A stretch of 26,257 nt of DNA, taken from contig JAISDI010000019.1 in assembly GCA_031264895.1 (NCBI GenBank), positions 1-26,257 of the forward strand, written 5' to 3'. Shown one piece after another: positions 6,330 through 14,585 of this stretch. Position 1 is the stretch's first letter. The number at the start of each line of letters is the position of its first letter. The notes beneath the pieces were generated by a model, which had not been told where the DNA came from, made no database searches, and was given only the letters and a program-made list of their open reading frames with translations. This DNA is from Endomicrobium sp. GTDB taxonomy: Bacteria; Elusimicrobiota; Endomicrobiia; Endomicrobiales; Endomicrobiaceae. A program made the position numbers and the translations under genes.

Positions 6330-8081
6330 TTAGTATCTTTCTTTAAATTTTAATCTTTTCATAATCTTAGATATCGACTCTTTATCTTCGCATTTCAAAA
6401 TCTGTTCCGCCGCCATTTTAGATTCTTCGTAGGAAACGCTTCTTATAATTTTTTTAATTTTAGGAATCTGCGCCGGAGAAACGCTGAATTCGTCAAGGCC
6501 CATACCCAAAAGCAGCATGGTATAATACGGATCGCCCGCCATTTCCCCGCACATACCGACGTCTATTCCGGCTTCGTGTCCCGCGTCGATTATTCTCTTT
6601 ATAAGCCTTAAAATCGCCGGATGGGAAGGATCGTATAAATGCGTAACGTTCTCGTTTACCCTGTCGACCGCAAGAGTATATTGAATGAGATCGTTTGTGC
6701 CTATAGAAATAAAATCAAGCTCTTTTGCCAAAACGTCGGCGATAATTGCCGCAGAAGGAACTTCTATCATAGCCCCAACTTCTATATTTTCGTCAAACTT
6801 TATATTTTCCGAGCGAAGATTTTTTTTAACTTTCTCGAGTATTTTGTTTGCTTCCCTAAGCTCTTCCACGCCGGAAATCATCGGGTACATCAGCCTTATT
6901 TTGCCTTCCGAAGAAGCTCTTAAAATGCCTCTGAGCTGGTCAATAAATATTTCCGGATATTTCAGGCAAAGCCTTATGGCGCGCAAACCCATGAAAGGAT
7001 TTTGTTCTCTTTCCATGCTCAAAAATCCGAGATTTGTAAGTTTATCGCCGCCCAAATCTATGCTTCTGACAATAACGCCGTAAGGCATCATCATTTTAGA
7101 GACTTTCATATAACTCTGATAATGTTCTTCTTCCGAAGGCATGGCGCTGCGGTTAAAAAACATAAATTCGCTTCTATAAAGCCCTATGCCGCTTGCGCCG
7201 TTATTTATGACGGATTTTACTTCGTCGGCATTGTCAATATTCGCAAGGAGCTGAACCGTATGTTTATCGACTGTTTCCGCCGGCATATCTTTAAGTTTGG
7301 CAAGTTCTTTGCTTTTTGCCGACTGTATGTCAAGCTCTCTTTTATAATTGGCTATCGTTTCTTCCGTGGGATTTAATATTACGATACCTTGATTTCCGTC
7401 GACAATGATCACGCTTCCCGACAATGCGTTTGCCGAAATGCTTCTTAAACCTACAACCGCGGGTATTTCAAGGCTTTGCGCCACTATCGCCGTATGGGAA
7501 GTTTTGCCGCCAATATCGGTAGCAAAAGCTTTGACAAAATTTTCCCTGATCGCAACGGTATCGGCAGGCGTAAGATTATGAGAAACTACTATCGACTCTT
7601 TATCGATTTTTGAAAGAGGTTTTTTCTCTTTGCCCAGCAGATTTCCGAGTATTTTTTTTGTGACGTCCTGTATGTCCTGTTTTCTCTCCCTGAAATAATC
7701 GTCTTCTATCGCGTCAAAAGAACGTATTATTTTGTCCAGCACTTTAAATACCGCATATTCGGCGTTTACGCCGTCGTCAACCATTTTAACGACGTCTTTT
7801 TTCATTACAGGGTCGTCAAGGATCATTATATGCACATCGGCTATTTTTGCATAATTTTCGCCTAAAACGCTGTTAATTTTTTGATACGTAGTTTTCAGTT
7901 CGGCTCTGGTTTTTTCAATGGCTTCGTCCAGACGCTTTAATTCTGCGGCGCGGGCATTTTTCGGAATTTCTTTGTGTATGAGACAGTACTCGTCGTCTTC
8001 AAGAAGAAATACTTTACCGATGGCTATACCGGGAGAAGCCGCAACGCCTTTTAAAATAATGTTTTTCTTTGATAACGACAT
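6330..8081 (-). CDS. ptsI: PTS enzyme I (phosphoenolpyruvate-protein phosphotransferase)
   Basis: Enzyme I, 583 aa, first step of the PTS relay: it takes phosphate from PEP and passes it to HPr in the cytoplasm. The phosphorylated His is His196 in GGKTSHTAIVA. The PEP-binding barrel is recognisable from MEREQNPFMGLRAIR and EVPSAA, and the catalytic Cys in GMCGEMAGD is about residue 511. Full length for the family. It begins 8 bp after ptsH with AGGAG before the ATG, the usual ptsH-ptsI pairing. Here both follow the mannose-type EIID gene, so the whole sugar relay is made from one transcript. Confidence 0.97.
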   Translation of the reverse strand: MSLSKKNIILKGVAASPGIAIGKVFLLEDDEYCLIHKEIPKNARAAELKRLDEAIEKTRAELKTTYQKINSVLGENYAKIADVHIMILDDPVMKKDVVKMVDDGVNAEYAVFKVLDKIIRSFDAIEDDYFRERKQDIQDVTKKILGNLLGKEKKPLSKIDKESIVVSHNLTPADTVAIRENFVKAFATDIGGKTSHTAIVAQSLEIPAVVGLRSISANALSGSVIIVDGNQGIVILNPTEETIANYKRELDIQSAKSKELAKLKDMPAETVDKHTVQLLANIDNADEVKSVINNGASGIGLYRSEFMFFNRSAMPSEEEHYQSYMKVSKMMMPYGVIVRSIDLGGDKLTNLGFLSMEREQNPFMGLRAIRLCLKYPEIFIDQLRGILRASSEGKIRLMYPMISGVEELREANKILEKVKKNLRSENIKFDENIEVGAMIEVPSAAIIADVLAKELDFISIGTNDLIQYTLAVDRVNENVTHLYDPSHPAILRLIKRIIDAGHEAGIDVGMCGEMAGDPYYTMLLLGMGLDEFSVSPAQIPKIKKIIRSVSYEESKMAAEQILKCEDKESISKIMKRLKFKERY

Positions 8082-8089
8082 ACATTCTC

Positions 8090-8359
8090 CTATTTATTTT
8101 CTTGAAATCCCGAATCGAAAAGAGCTTCTATGGACTGTAAAACTTCGCTTTCGTCCGGCCCTTCCGCTACAAATTTAAGTTCGCTTCCCATGGCGGCTGC
8201 AAGAGTCATCACGCCCATAATGCTTTTGGCGTCGACTTCAAAATCGTCTTTCAAAATTTTGACATTCGATTGAAATTTCGAGGAAGTCTGCACAAGCATG
8301 GCGGCAGGCCTTGCATGAATACCCATTTTGTTTGAAACTTTAATAATTTTCTCTTTCAT
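8090..8359 (-). CDS. ptsH: HPr phosphocarrier protein
   Basis: HPr, 89 aa. Both phosphorylation sites are present: His15 in MGIHARPAA, which carries phosphate from enzyme I to EIIA, and Ser46 in DAKSIMGVM, the site used by HPr kinase/phosphorylase. An hprK gene lies about 6 kb upstream in the same operon, so Ser46 regulation is likely real. It starts one base after the EIID stop, with AGGA correctly spaced. The proteobacterial rpoN cluster has an HPr paralogue (NPr) after rapZ; this one, next to ptsI and with canonical sites, may serve both roles, which is inference. Confidence 0.96.
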   Translation of the reverse strand: MKEKIIKVSNKMGIHARPAAMLVQTSSKFQSNVKILKDDFEVDAKSIMGVMTLAAAMGSELKFVAEGPDESEVLQSIEALFDSGFQENK

Positions 8360-8360
8360 T

Positions 8361-9146
8361 TCATAATCCTAAATATGACATTAAAACGCACAATAAAACT
8401 ACGCTGTAAAACATAAAAGTGGCGCTCATTCGTCCAAAAATTATTGATACGACAAGCACAATACCAAATACGAACGCATCCGGTATGGCGGGCGTCAAAA
8501 AGTTAGTATGTACGGCCGAAAAACCAAAAATCTTAAAATAAAAAACTAAAGACGCAATTACAAGAAGAAAACCCGTATATCTGGCCATGTCTCCCAAAAA
8601 TTTTATTTCCAGTTTGGGAACTACGGCAAGCATTTCTTTGTCGAGCTTAAAACTTATAGAAAGGAACCAATATCTCGCCGGTATATGCACGCAGTTATAA
8701 GTAAACAAAAAAATAAACGGCACTATCCAGCTGTAAGACGGATCCAATACTTTTGAGAACAATATCACAAAAAAAATGCTTAAAAATGCCGTAAACGGAC
8801 GTAGCGTACCCCAAAAAAATGAATCGCCTATCGCCGCCAAAGGCCCCGCCATAACGCTTTTTATAAAATTAGTGTCGGGAAGTTTTTCCGCAGCGGCTTC
8901 TTTTGCGGCTATTTCTTTTTCGGCATTTGCCGTTATGGCAATTATTATGTTTGCCATATAGGGATGCGTATTAAAAAAGCCGGTATGGCGCATTAAAGCT
9001 TCTTTTCTTCTGTCAGGATTTAAATAAACTTTATCCAGAAAAGGTTTCAAAACAAAAAGAAAGCCTATGTTTTGCAGCCTCTCAAAATTCCATAAGGACT
9101 GTATAAAAAAAGTTTTAAGAAACATTTTCCCGTATACTTTAAACAT
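8361..9146 (-). CDS. PTS mannose-family membrane component EIID
   Basis: EIID of the mannose/sorbose (EII-Man) family, 261 aa; it forms the sugar channel with EIIC in the inner membrane. Family hallmarks: SLWNFERLQNIGF near the N-terminus, RRKEALMRHTGFFNTHP, then GPLAAIGDSFFWGT, and several membrane spans in the C-terminal half ending SYLGL. The spacer before GPLAAIGD is rich in Ala, Glu and Lys, as in other EIID proteins. It begins 2 bp after EIIC. Substrate cannot be told from sequence: the family handles mannose, glucose, glucosamine, N-acetylgalactosamine, sorbose and fructose. Confidence 0.92.
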   Translation of the reverse strand: MFKVYGKMFLKTFFIQSLWNFERLQNIGFLFVLKPFLDKVYLNPDRRKEALMRHTGFFNTHPYMANIIIAITANAEKEIAAKEAAAEKLPDTNFIKSVMAGPLAAIGDSFFWGTLRPFTAFLSIFFVILFSKVLDPSYSWIVPFIFLFTYNCVHIPARYWFLSISFKLDKEMLAVVPKLEIKFLGDMARYTGFLLVIASLVFYFKIFGFSAVHTNFLTPAIPDAFVFGIVLVVSIIFGRMSATFMFYSVVLLCVLMSYLGL

Positions 9147-9148
9147 GC

Positions 9149-9790
9149 TTACCTTTTGATAAAAGGAATTCTTATATTTTTAAAATTATATATTACCGAC
9201 CCAAACCCCAAAATCGGCAGAAGATACCATGCCTTTTTTAATCCCGCTATGACAAATGCCGGCATCTGCAAATATATCAATTGAAATATCACGCCGCCCA
9301 AGAACATAACTATAAGATAAAAAACAAAAGCTCTCAATATAAATAAAAACAAACTTACGAATATTCCCGTATTAATTCTATGTTCTTTGCCTTCCCGAAT
9401 ACCTTTCTCAACCCATCTCATAATACCGATATTGAGATTTCTTCCGTTAATATCTATCTCTTTATAGAAATAAGCGAACGGAATTGAAAATAATAAAGCG
9501 CATATCGCCGCTTCATGTATTGAGGGATAATATTTGCATGCCCAGAAAGTTGCATTTATGCTTATCGACGCAATATCGATAGGCACCGCAGTTCCGAGAG
9601 GGATAGCGTTTATCCACACCATCTCTACTATCATTCCTATCCAAAGACCCGTATTTATGTCTCCCATCAGATAGCCGAATAAAGGAGCGCAAAAAATGGG
9701 ACGGCATATCATAAATTGTCCGAATGCCGTAACGTCCGCGCTGCACAAAGCGGCAATTATGGCAAAAATTACGGTACTTTCTATAATCAT
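9149..9790 (-). CDS. PTS mannose-family membrane component EIIC
   Basis: Integral membrane protein of 213 aa with five or more hydrophobic segments. It is the EIIC half of a mannose-type permease: GYLMGDINTGLWIGMIVEMVW followed by AVPIDIASI is typical of this family. It is shorter than the 250-270 aa usual for EIIC-Man, but the start is fixed by an ATGA overlap with the GH57 stop codon and the C-terminus runs into EIID with 2 bp between, so nothing looks broken. Partner of EIID, with EIIA and EIIB encoded upstream on the other side of the GH57 gene. Confidence 0.85.
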   Translation of the reverse strand: MIIESTVIFAIIAALCSADVTAFGQFMICRPIFCAPLFGYLMGDINTGLWIGMIVEMVWINAIPLGTAVPIDIASISINATFWACKYYPSIHEAAICALLFSIPFAYFYKEIDINGRNLNIGIMRWVEKGIREGKEHRINTGIFVSLFLFILRAFVFYLIVMFLGGVIFQLIYLQMPAFVIAGLKKAWYLLPILGFGSVIYNFKNIRIPFIKR

Positions 9791-11853
9791 ATTTTTATAT
9801 TTACCGCCGTTTCCATCTCGAATTTAAACGATTCGTCCGGATTTAAAGATTTCCTTATCAACGGTATGGCAGCGGTTCCCTGATAAGTTTTTTCATACCC
9901 GTTTTCCGAATTTGAAACGGTCTCTATCGGAGAAACCCACATATCGCATTTTTCCGATAATTTAATTTCTACTTCGATCTTAAAAAAATCATCATACCTT
10001 TTCCAGACGGACACGTCTTTTAAATCGGCATTATCGTCACCGGTTTTTGAAGAAAAAGCAAAAACCTGCTCCGGAGCAAAACACAAGTCAACCGGCTGCG
10101 GCGAAATATTTTTTATATCATAGATTACAGAATATCCCGATAGAGAAGGAATTATCGTTTTGACCAATTTTACGTCGGTTCCGGCAACTTTACCGCATCT
10201 TTCCAATATAAGCTTCGAAGAAGAGATTTTCGCTTTATATTTTCCCAAAACAAAATCCCCTTCTTCCTTAAATCTCGCAAAAGCAAAATCTTCATGCTTT
10301 GTATCATTTGCAATAAAATGATCAGCTAAAGAAATTCTCCTGTGCCAATCGTATGAAAGATATTTATCAAGGCCGGCTTCTTTTACTTTGACTTCATTAC
10401 CGTGGATAGTATGAACTTCCTGTTCATTGTCATTTGCTATAACTGCGTTTGCAATATTATCCCTAAGCCTGTTGTGATAAGATTCGTACCGTCTTGTGAG
10501 CGTGTCAAGAAGGTTATGGTTTATTTTTAAAATGTCGAACTCAAAAATCCCGCCGCCCAGCTCGGCTTTAACGTATATATTATGAGTTTTACTTTCATAT
10601 AAATATTCTTTTTGCGCATCGCAGTCAAAATCAAAAGCCGTCCATGCAGAACGCTTTAGAAAAGACTTATTGTAAATATTTTCGGCTTTCAGCAAAGAAT
10701 TGTAAACCGCGTTTCTTAAATGAGGCAAATACAGCCCGCCAAAAACCCCGTGCCAGTAAGCGCAGTTGCACTGTCCGGCGTACAGACTGTCCAAAGCTTT
10801 TTCGGTAAAAGGCTTTTTGTTGTCGACGTATTTTTTTACTTTATTGCTGACATATAACATTTTTTTATGCATATTGTTCGATTCTTCGTATTTGCTCAAA
10901 AAATTACGCCAAAAACCGCCGCGTAAAAACGCTTTCGCTTCATTGTCGCCGCCGTATCTTGCCAAAACGTTTTCAAACTTTTGCTGCGCGTCCGAAGGAA
11001 GCGCCCATTCCGACATTTCAAAATACGAAGCGCACGGAAGATAAACTCTTCCGGAAGACTTCCTAGTTTTCAATATTTCCGAAAAACTCGCCGTCTCGGC
11101 AATATCAGAGTTTTCTTCAATGGCGGTAAGAAAATTTTCAAGCCATCCGTTTTCATAAACGTGTTTATTTGTTCCCGGCCACATTCCGAACTTTTCTCCG
11201 TCGTCCGCCATAACCAAAACGTGATTTGAATCGTCCTGTATGGCTGCAACGCTTTTGAAGTAATTTATAGTATCTTCAACATTTTGAAACGGAATTAAAT
11301 ATCTGAGCTTCTGACTTATCGGGAAAATATTTAAAAGACAGCCTTGCTCTTCCGTCGTATAATAACCTTTCAAGCTGTCCGTATCCATTCCCGCGGCGGC
11401 AAAATGAGCGTCGTCAAGCACGGTATACTCTATGCCGGCCTCGCATAATACTTTTGCAAAACCCGGTTCCCAGACCCTTTCGGCAAGCCATGCGCCGTTT
11501 GCTTCTTCACAGCCGAACTTATTTTTTAAATAGCATGTAAGCTTTTTTATTTGCCCTATTTTATCTCTGTCCGGGATCGCGGCCATTATCGGCTCATAGT
11601 ACCCGCCGGAAAGAATTTCCAAATTTCCCGTCGAGACAAGTTTTTTTACGTTTTTTATATAATCGGGGTGTTCTTTTGAAATGTATTCCCAAAGCATGCC
11701 GCTTGCATGTATGCTCCATCTTATTTTCGGATGTTTAAGCATAACCTGCATAAAAGGTTTATATGAAACCTGATAAGCTTTTTCAAAAACCCAGCCGAAA
11801 TTTCCTACGGGCTGGTGATTGTGAGTACAAAAAATAAAATTTACTTTGCTCAT
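9787..11853 (-). CDS. GH57 glycoside hydrolase, probable 4-alpha-glucanotransferase/alpha-amylase
   Basis: Family GH57 enzyme, 688 aa, no signal peptide, so cytosolic. Conserved motifs in order: HNHQP (11-15), SGGYYEPI (82-89), WLAERVWEP with probable nucleophile Glu125, and ADDGEKFGMW with the acid/base Asp at 217 or 218. The size and the long C-terminal beta-rich region resemble 4-alpha-glucanotransferases of the Thermococcus litoralis type, which disproportionate maltodextrins and glycogen; a hydrolytic alpha-amylase is the alternative. It sits between PTS EIIB (5 bp upstream) and EIIC (ATGA overlap), an unusual place suggesting coordination of sugar uptake with internal alpha-glucan metabolism. 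The ribosome-binding site is poor, so coupling to EIIB translation is likely. Confidence 0.88.
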   Translation of the reverse strand: MSKVNFIFCTHNHQPVGNFGWVFEKAYQVSYKPFMQVMLKHPKIRWSIHASGMLWEYISKEHPDYIKNVKKLVSTGNLEILSGGYYEPIMAAIPDRDKIGQIKKLTCYLKNKFGCEEANGAWLAERVWEPGFAKVLCEAGIEYTVLDDAHFAAAGMDTDSLKGYYTTEEQGCLLNIFPISQKLRYLIPFQNVEDTINYFKSVAAIQDDSNHVLVMADDGEKFGMWPGTNKHVYENGWLENFLTAIEENSDIAETASFSEILKTRKSSGRVYLPCASYFEMSEWALPSDAQQKFENVLARYGGDNEAKAFLRGGFWRNFLSKYEESNNMHKKMLYVSNKVKKYVDNKKPFTEKALDSLYAGQCNCAYWHGVFGGLYLPHLRNAVYNSLLKAENIYNKSFLKRSAWTAFDFDCDAQKEYLYESKTHNIYVKAELGGGIFEFDILKINHNLLDTLTRRYESYHNRLRDNIANAVIANDNEQEVHTIHGNEVKVKEAGLDKYLSYDWHRRISLADHFIANDTKHEDFAFARFKEEGDFVLGKYKAKISSSKLILERCGKVAGTDVKLVKTIIPSLSGYSVIYDIKNISPQPVDLCFAPEQVFAFSSKTGDDNADLKDVSVWKRYDDFFKIEVEIKLSEKCDMWVSPIETVSNSENGYEKTYQGTAAIPLIRKSLNPDESFKFEMETAVNIKI

Positions 11854-11858
11854 TTTGA

Positions 11859-12359
11859 TTATCCGTTATTTAATCTGCATTCTTTTTCAATTACCGTAAA
11901 AACGTCTATTCTGTCGTCGGCTGGCAAAACTCTTCCTTCTATTTCAATGCCTTTACGGTGGATTTTTTCCAGCGCTTCAATGTCTTTCTCGTCTACAGAC
12001 ACATTGCAAAGAAGCTGTTTTTTTCCGTTTGTAAAATGCATTCCGCCCACGTTTACCGATTTGACGCCTACGCCGTTTTCTATCATATCCAAAACGTCCG
12101 ACGGATTGGAAAAAAGAAACATCGTTTTCGGTTTATCATATTTTCCGTCTAAAGCGTTTCCGGAAACGTCTTTTATGGTTTCTATTTCAAGGTCTACATT
12201 ACTCGGAACGGCCATACTCAAAAGCATTTTCTGCATTTGATCGTTTGCGACTTCGTCCGACACAACTACGATCTTGTTTATGTTTATAACTTTGAGCCAC
12301 CCCTGAACTATTTGCCCGTGCACAAGGCGGTCGTCAATTCTTATAAGTTCAATCGTCAT
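11859..12359 (-). CDS. PTS mannose-family component EIIB
   Basis: Cytosolic EIIB of the mannose/sorbose family, 166 aa. The N-terminal signature IRIDDRLVHGQIVQGW contains the phosphorylated His (His14 from the chosen start). It receives phosphate from EIIA and passes it to the sugar entering through EIIC/EIID. The frame can begin with TTG at 12365, but the ATG at 12357-12359 is better: AAGGGG lies 9 bases upstream of it and too close to the TTG. It lies 15 bp after EIIA. Separate EIIA and EIIB polypeptides, as here, are common; some bacteria fuse them. Confidence 0.93.
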   Translation of the reverse strand: MTIELIRIDDRLVHGQIVQGWLKVININKIVVVSDEVANDQMQKMLLSMAVPSNVDLEIETIKDVSGNALDGKYDKPKTMFLFSNPSDVLDMIENGVGVKSVNVGGMHFTNGKKQLLCNVSVDEKDIEALEKIHRKGIEIEGRVLPADDRIDVFTVIEKECRLNNG

Positions 12360-12374
12360 AAACAAACGCCCCTT

Positions 12375-12785
12375 TTATTTCATTCTGCTAAGCAGCAGCT
12401 TTTTTACGTTAATTACGCTTTTTTGTCCGTCGATAAAAACTTTATCGGCAAGTTCCGAAACATTTTTTACGGTCTTGCATGCAAACGCCGCCGACAATAC
12501 CATAGGAAGATTTACTCCGGCCAAAACTTCCGTATTGAACTCTCTGCACATAGGCGCCGAAGCGTTGCACGGCGTTCCGCCTATCATGTCGGTCAAAATC
12601 AAAACTCCGTCTTCGCCGCCTATGCTTTTTAACAAAGCCTCGATTTTTGACTGCATGTTAGCCAAACTGTCCTGATCGTCTCTGTTTAAAGCGTAAATAT
12701 TAGGCTGTTTTCCGGCTATCATCTCGGCGGAATTCAAAAGCTCGCGGGCAAGTTCACCGTGAGCGACAATAACAATTTTAATCAT
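12375..12785 (-). CDS. PTS mannose-family component EIIA
   Basis: Cytosolic EIIA of the mannose family, 136 aa. His9 in IVAHGELA is the phosphate-accepting residue, and the LTDMIGGTPCNAS motif is conserved around the active site. It accepts phosphate from HPr and gives it to EIIB. The start ATG overlaps the yvcK stop (ATGA), so its translation is coupled to a regulatory gene rather than to another transport gene. It is unrelated in fold to the other EIIA of this operon, PtsN. Confidence 0.93.
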   Translation of the reverse strand: MIKIVIVAHGELARELLNSAEMIAGKQPNIYALNRDDQDSLANMQSKIEALLKSIGGEDGVLILTDMIGGTPCNASAPMCREFNTEVLAGVNLPMVLSAAFACKTVKNVSELADKVFIDGQKSVINVKKLLLSRMK

Positions 12786-13723
12786 TTTTTGTTTTCCTCA
12801 ATTATTTTGATTAAAGCTTTTGCCAATTTGAAACTGTCATGGCGCGCATAAATTTCGTCAGAAAACAAGCTTGTTTTTACCGTTTTTATTTTTACTCTGT
12901 CCGCTTCGACCTGATAAGAGCCGCTTTTCTTATATCTTGCGGCAACTTTATCTGGAATTTTGCCGCGGTTCATTACAATGCAGTCAATAATTCCTTTGTA
13001 AGAATGTTCTTCTATCGCGTTAACGTGGTCTGAAAGTTTATAATCTTTTGTTTCTCCGGGCTGCGTCATGATATTGCACACATATATTTTATAGGCGCCG
13101 GACGCTTTTATCGCGTCAACTATGCCGTCTACCAAAAAATTAACTATTATCGAAGTGTATAAAGAACCGGGACCAAAAATCATAATGTCGGCATTTTTCA
13201 AAGCTTCCAGCACATCGTGAGCCGCCGGAGGCAAAATAGGCGACAAATTTATTTTTTTGATTCTGTCATTTGTTTTTGATACGGAACTTTCGCCTTTTAT
13301 TATTTTGCCGTTCTCAAGTTCTGCTTCCAGCGTAACGCTTGAAAGAGTTACCGGCAGCACTCTTCCCCTTATAGCCAGCACCTCTCCGCTTTTTGCTATG
13401 GCATTGTCAAAACCGCCGGATATGGCCGACATTGCGGTCAAAAATAAATTGCCGAAAGAATGCCCCGCTAAGCTTCCTTTTTCGGGAAATCTGTATTGAA
13501 AAAGTCTGGACATCAGGCTTTCTTCTTCTGAAAGAGAGACTAAACAGTTTCTTATGTCTCCCGGGGGCAGCACCCCAAGTTCGCTTCTGAGTATGCCAGA
13601 ACTGCCGCCGTCGTCGGCAACGTTGACAATAGCCGTGATATCGCCGAAATATTTTTTCAGTCCTCTTAAAAGCGTTGACAGACCGCTGCCGCCGCCTAAA
13701 GCCGCAATGTTTAAATTTTCCAC
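12782..13723 (-). CDS. yvcK: YvcK/GlmR family UDP-sugar-binding regulator
   Basis: YvcK/GlmR (CofD-like) family, 313 aa. The Rossmann-like N-terminus has ALGGGSGLSTLLRGL (8-22), then VADDGGSSGILR and PPGDIRNCLVSL, all diagnostic. In Bacillus subtilis this protein binds UDP-GlcNAc and stimulates glucosamine-6-phosphate synthase GlmS, supporting envelope precursor supply on gluconeogenic carbon. It starts with GTG at 13721-13723, one base after the rapZ stop; no ATG is available nearby. The rapZ-yvcK order is that of B. subtilis yvcJ-yvcK; whiA, which follows there, is absent here. In this operon it sits among LPS and PTS genes, consistent with control of amino-sugar flow. Confidence 0.92.
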   Translation of the reverse strand: MENLNIAALGGGSGLSTLLRGLKKYFGDITAIVNVADDGGSSGILRSELGVLPPGDIRNCLVSLSEEESLMSRLFQYRFPEKGSLAGHSFGNLFLTAMSAISGGFDNAIAKSGEVLAIRGRVLPVTLSSVTLEAELENGKIIKGESSVSKTNDRIKKINLSPILPPAAHDVLEALKNADIMIFGPGSLYTSIIVNFLVDGIVDAIKASGAYKIYVCNIMTQPGETKDYKLSDHVNAIEEHSYKGIIDCIVMNRGKIPDKVAARYKKSGSYQVEADRVKIKTVKTSLFSDEIYARHDSFKLAKALIKIIEENKK

Positions 13724-13724
13724 G

Positions 13725-14585
13725 TTATTTCCCGCGCAAAATATCTCTGTGACTGACGTTTACTTTATATCCTTTATTCTTTAAAAAAGCAGCAAGCTCT
13801 TCAGCCGTAAATACGGATCTGTGTCTTCCGCCGGTACAGCCTATCGCTATCGTAAGATAGCTTTTTCCTTCTTTAATGTATCCCGGCAAAGTTTTTTCTA
13901 TAAGTTTTGAGAATATATTAAAGAAAGATAAAAACTCTTTCTGTTTTTTTATATAATTTTTTACCGCTTTGTCGCACCCCGTTTTAAATTTCAGTTCGTG
14001 AACATAATTTGGGTTGGTAATAAAACGCACGTCAAAAACTATGTCCGCATCCGAAGGAATTCCGTATTTGTAACCGAAAGAAACCGCCGAAACGCTTAAA
14101 CTTTCTTTTTTTGCCACAGTTTTTGTAAACTTCGAAATTCTGTCTTTAAGCTCGCCTATCGTCATATTGGACGTATCGATAACTTCGTCGGCTATGGCAA
14201 AAATTTTATCTATTATTTTCCTTTCAAGCTCTATGCCTTCCGCTACGGATTTTCCTAACGGGTGTTTGCGGCGCGTTTCCGAATACCTTTTTATAAGAAC
14301 GTTTTTATCGGCATTGAAAAAAATAATTCTGTAATCTATTTTTTTGCTTTTAAGTATTTCAAGAATGTCAACGATGGAACTTATCGACTTGCCCGCCCTT
14401 GCGTCTATGCTCATCGCCACATTTTTATACTTCTCGGGATTTTTAAGGCATATATCGATAAAATCTCCCGTCATTTGAAGCGGCATATTGTCGACGCATA
14501 CAAAACCCAAATCCTCAAAGATTTTAAGAGCCTGACTTTTTCCCGCGCCGGACATGCCGGATACTATATAAAATTTTGTCTTCAT
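13725..14585 (-). CDS. rapZ: RapZ/YvcJ nucleotide-binding RNase adaptor family protein
   Basis: RapZ (YhbJ/YvcJ) family, 286 aa. P-loop GMSGAGKS at 10-17; DNMPLQM, RYSETRRKHPL and the C-terminal GCTGGRHRSV are family signatures. In E. coli RapZ senses glucosamine-6-phosphate and steers decay of the sRNA GlmZ, thus controlling GlmS; the B. subtilis homologue binds nucleotides. The frame extends 13 codons upstream to a TTG, but the ATG at 14583-14585 matches the family start and overlaps the hprK stop (ATGA). Whether GlmY/GlmZ-like RNAs exist in this organism cannot be seen. Its neighbours ptsN and yvcK give it both the proteobacterial and the Firmicutes context. Confidence 0.94.
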   Translation of the reverse strand: MKTKFYIVSGMSGAGKSQALKIFEDLGFVCVDNMPLQMTGDFIDICLKNPEKYKNVAMSIDARAGKSISSIVDILEILKSKKIDYRIIFFNADKNVLIKRYSETRRKHPLGKSVAEGIELERKIIDKIFAIADEVIDTSNMTIGELKDRISKFTKTVAKKESLSVSAVSFGYKYGIPSDADIVFDVRFITNPNYVHELKFKTGCDKAVKNYIKKQKEFLSFFNIFSKLIEKTLPGYIKEGKSYLTIAIGCTGGRHRSVFTAEELAAFLKNKGYKVNVSHRDILRGK

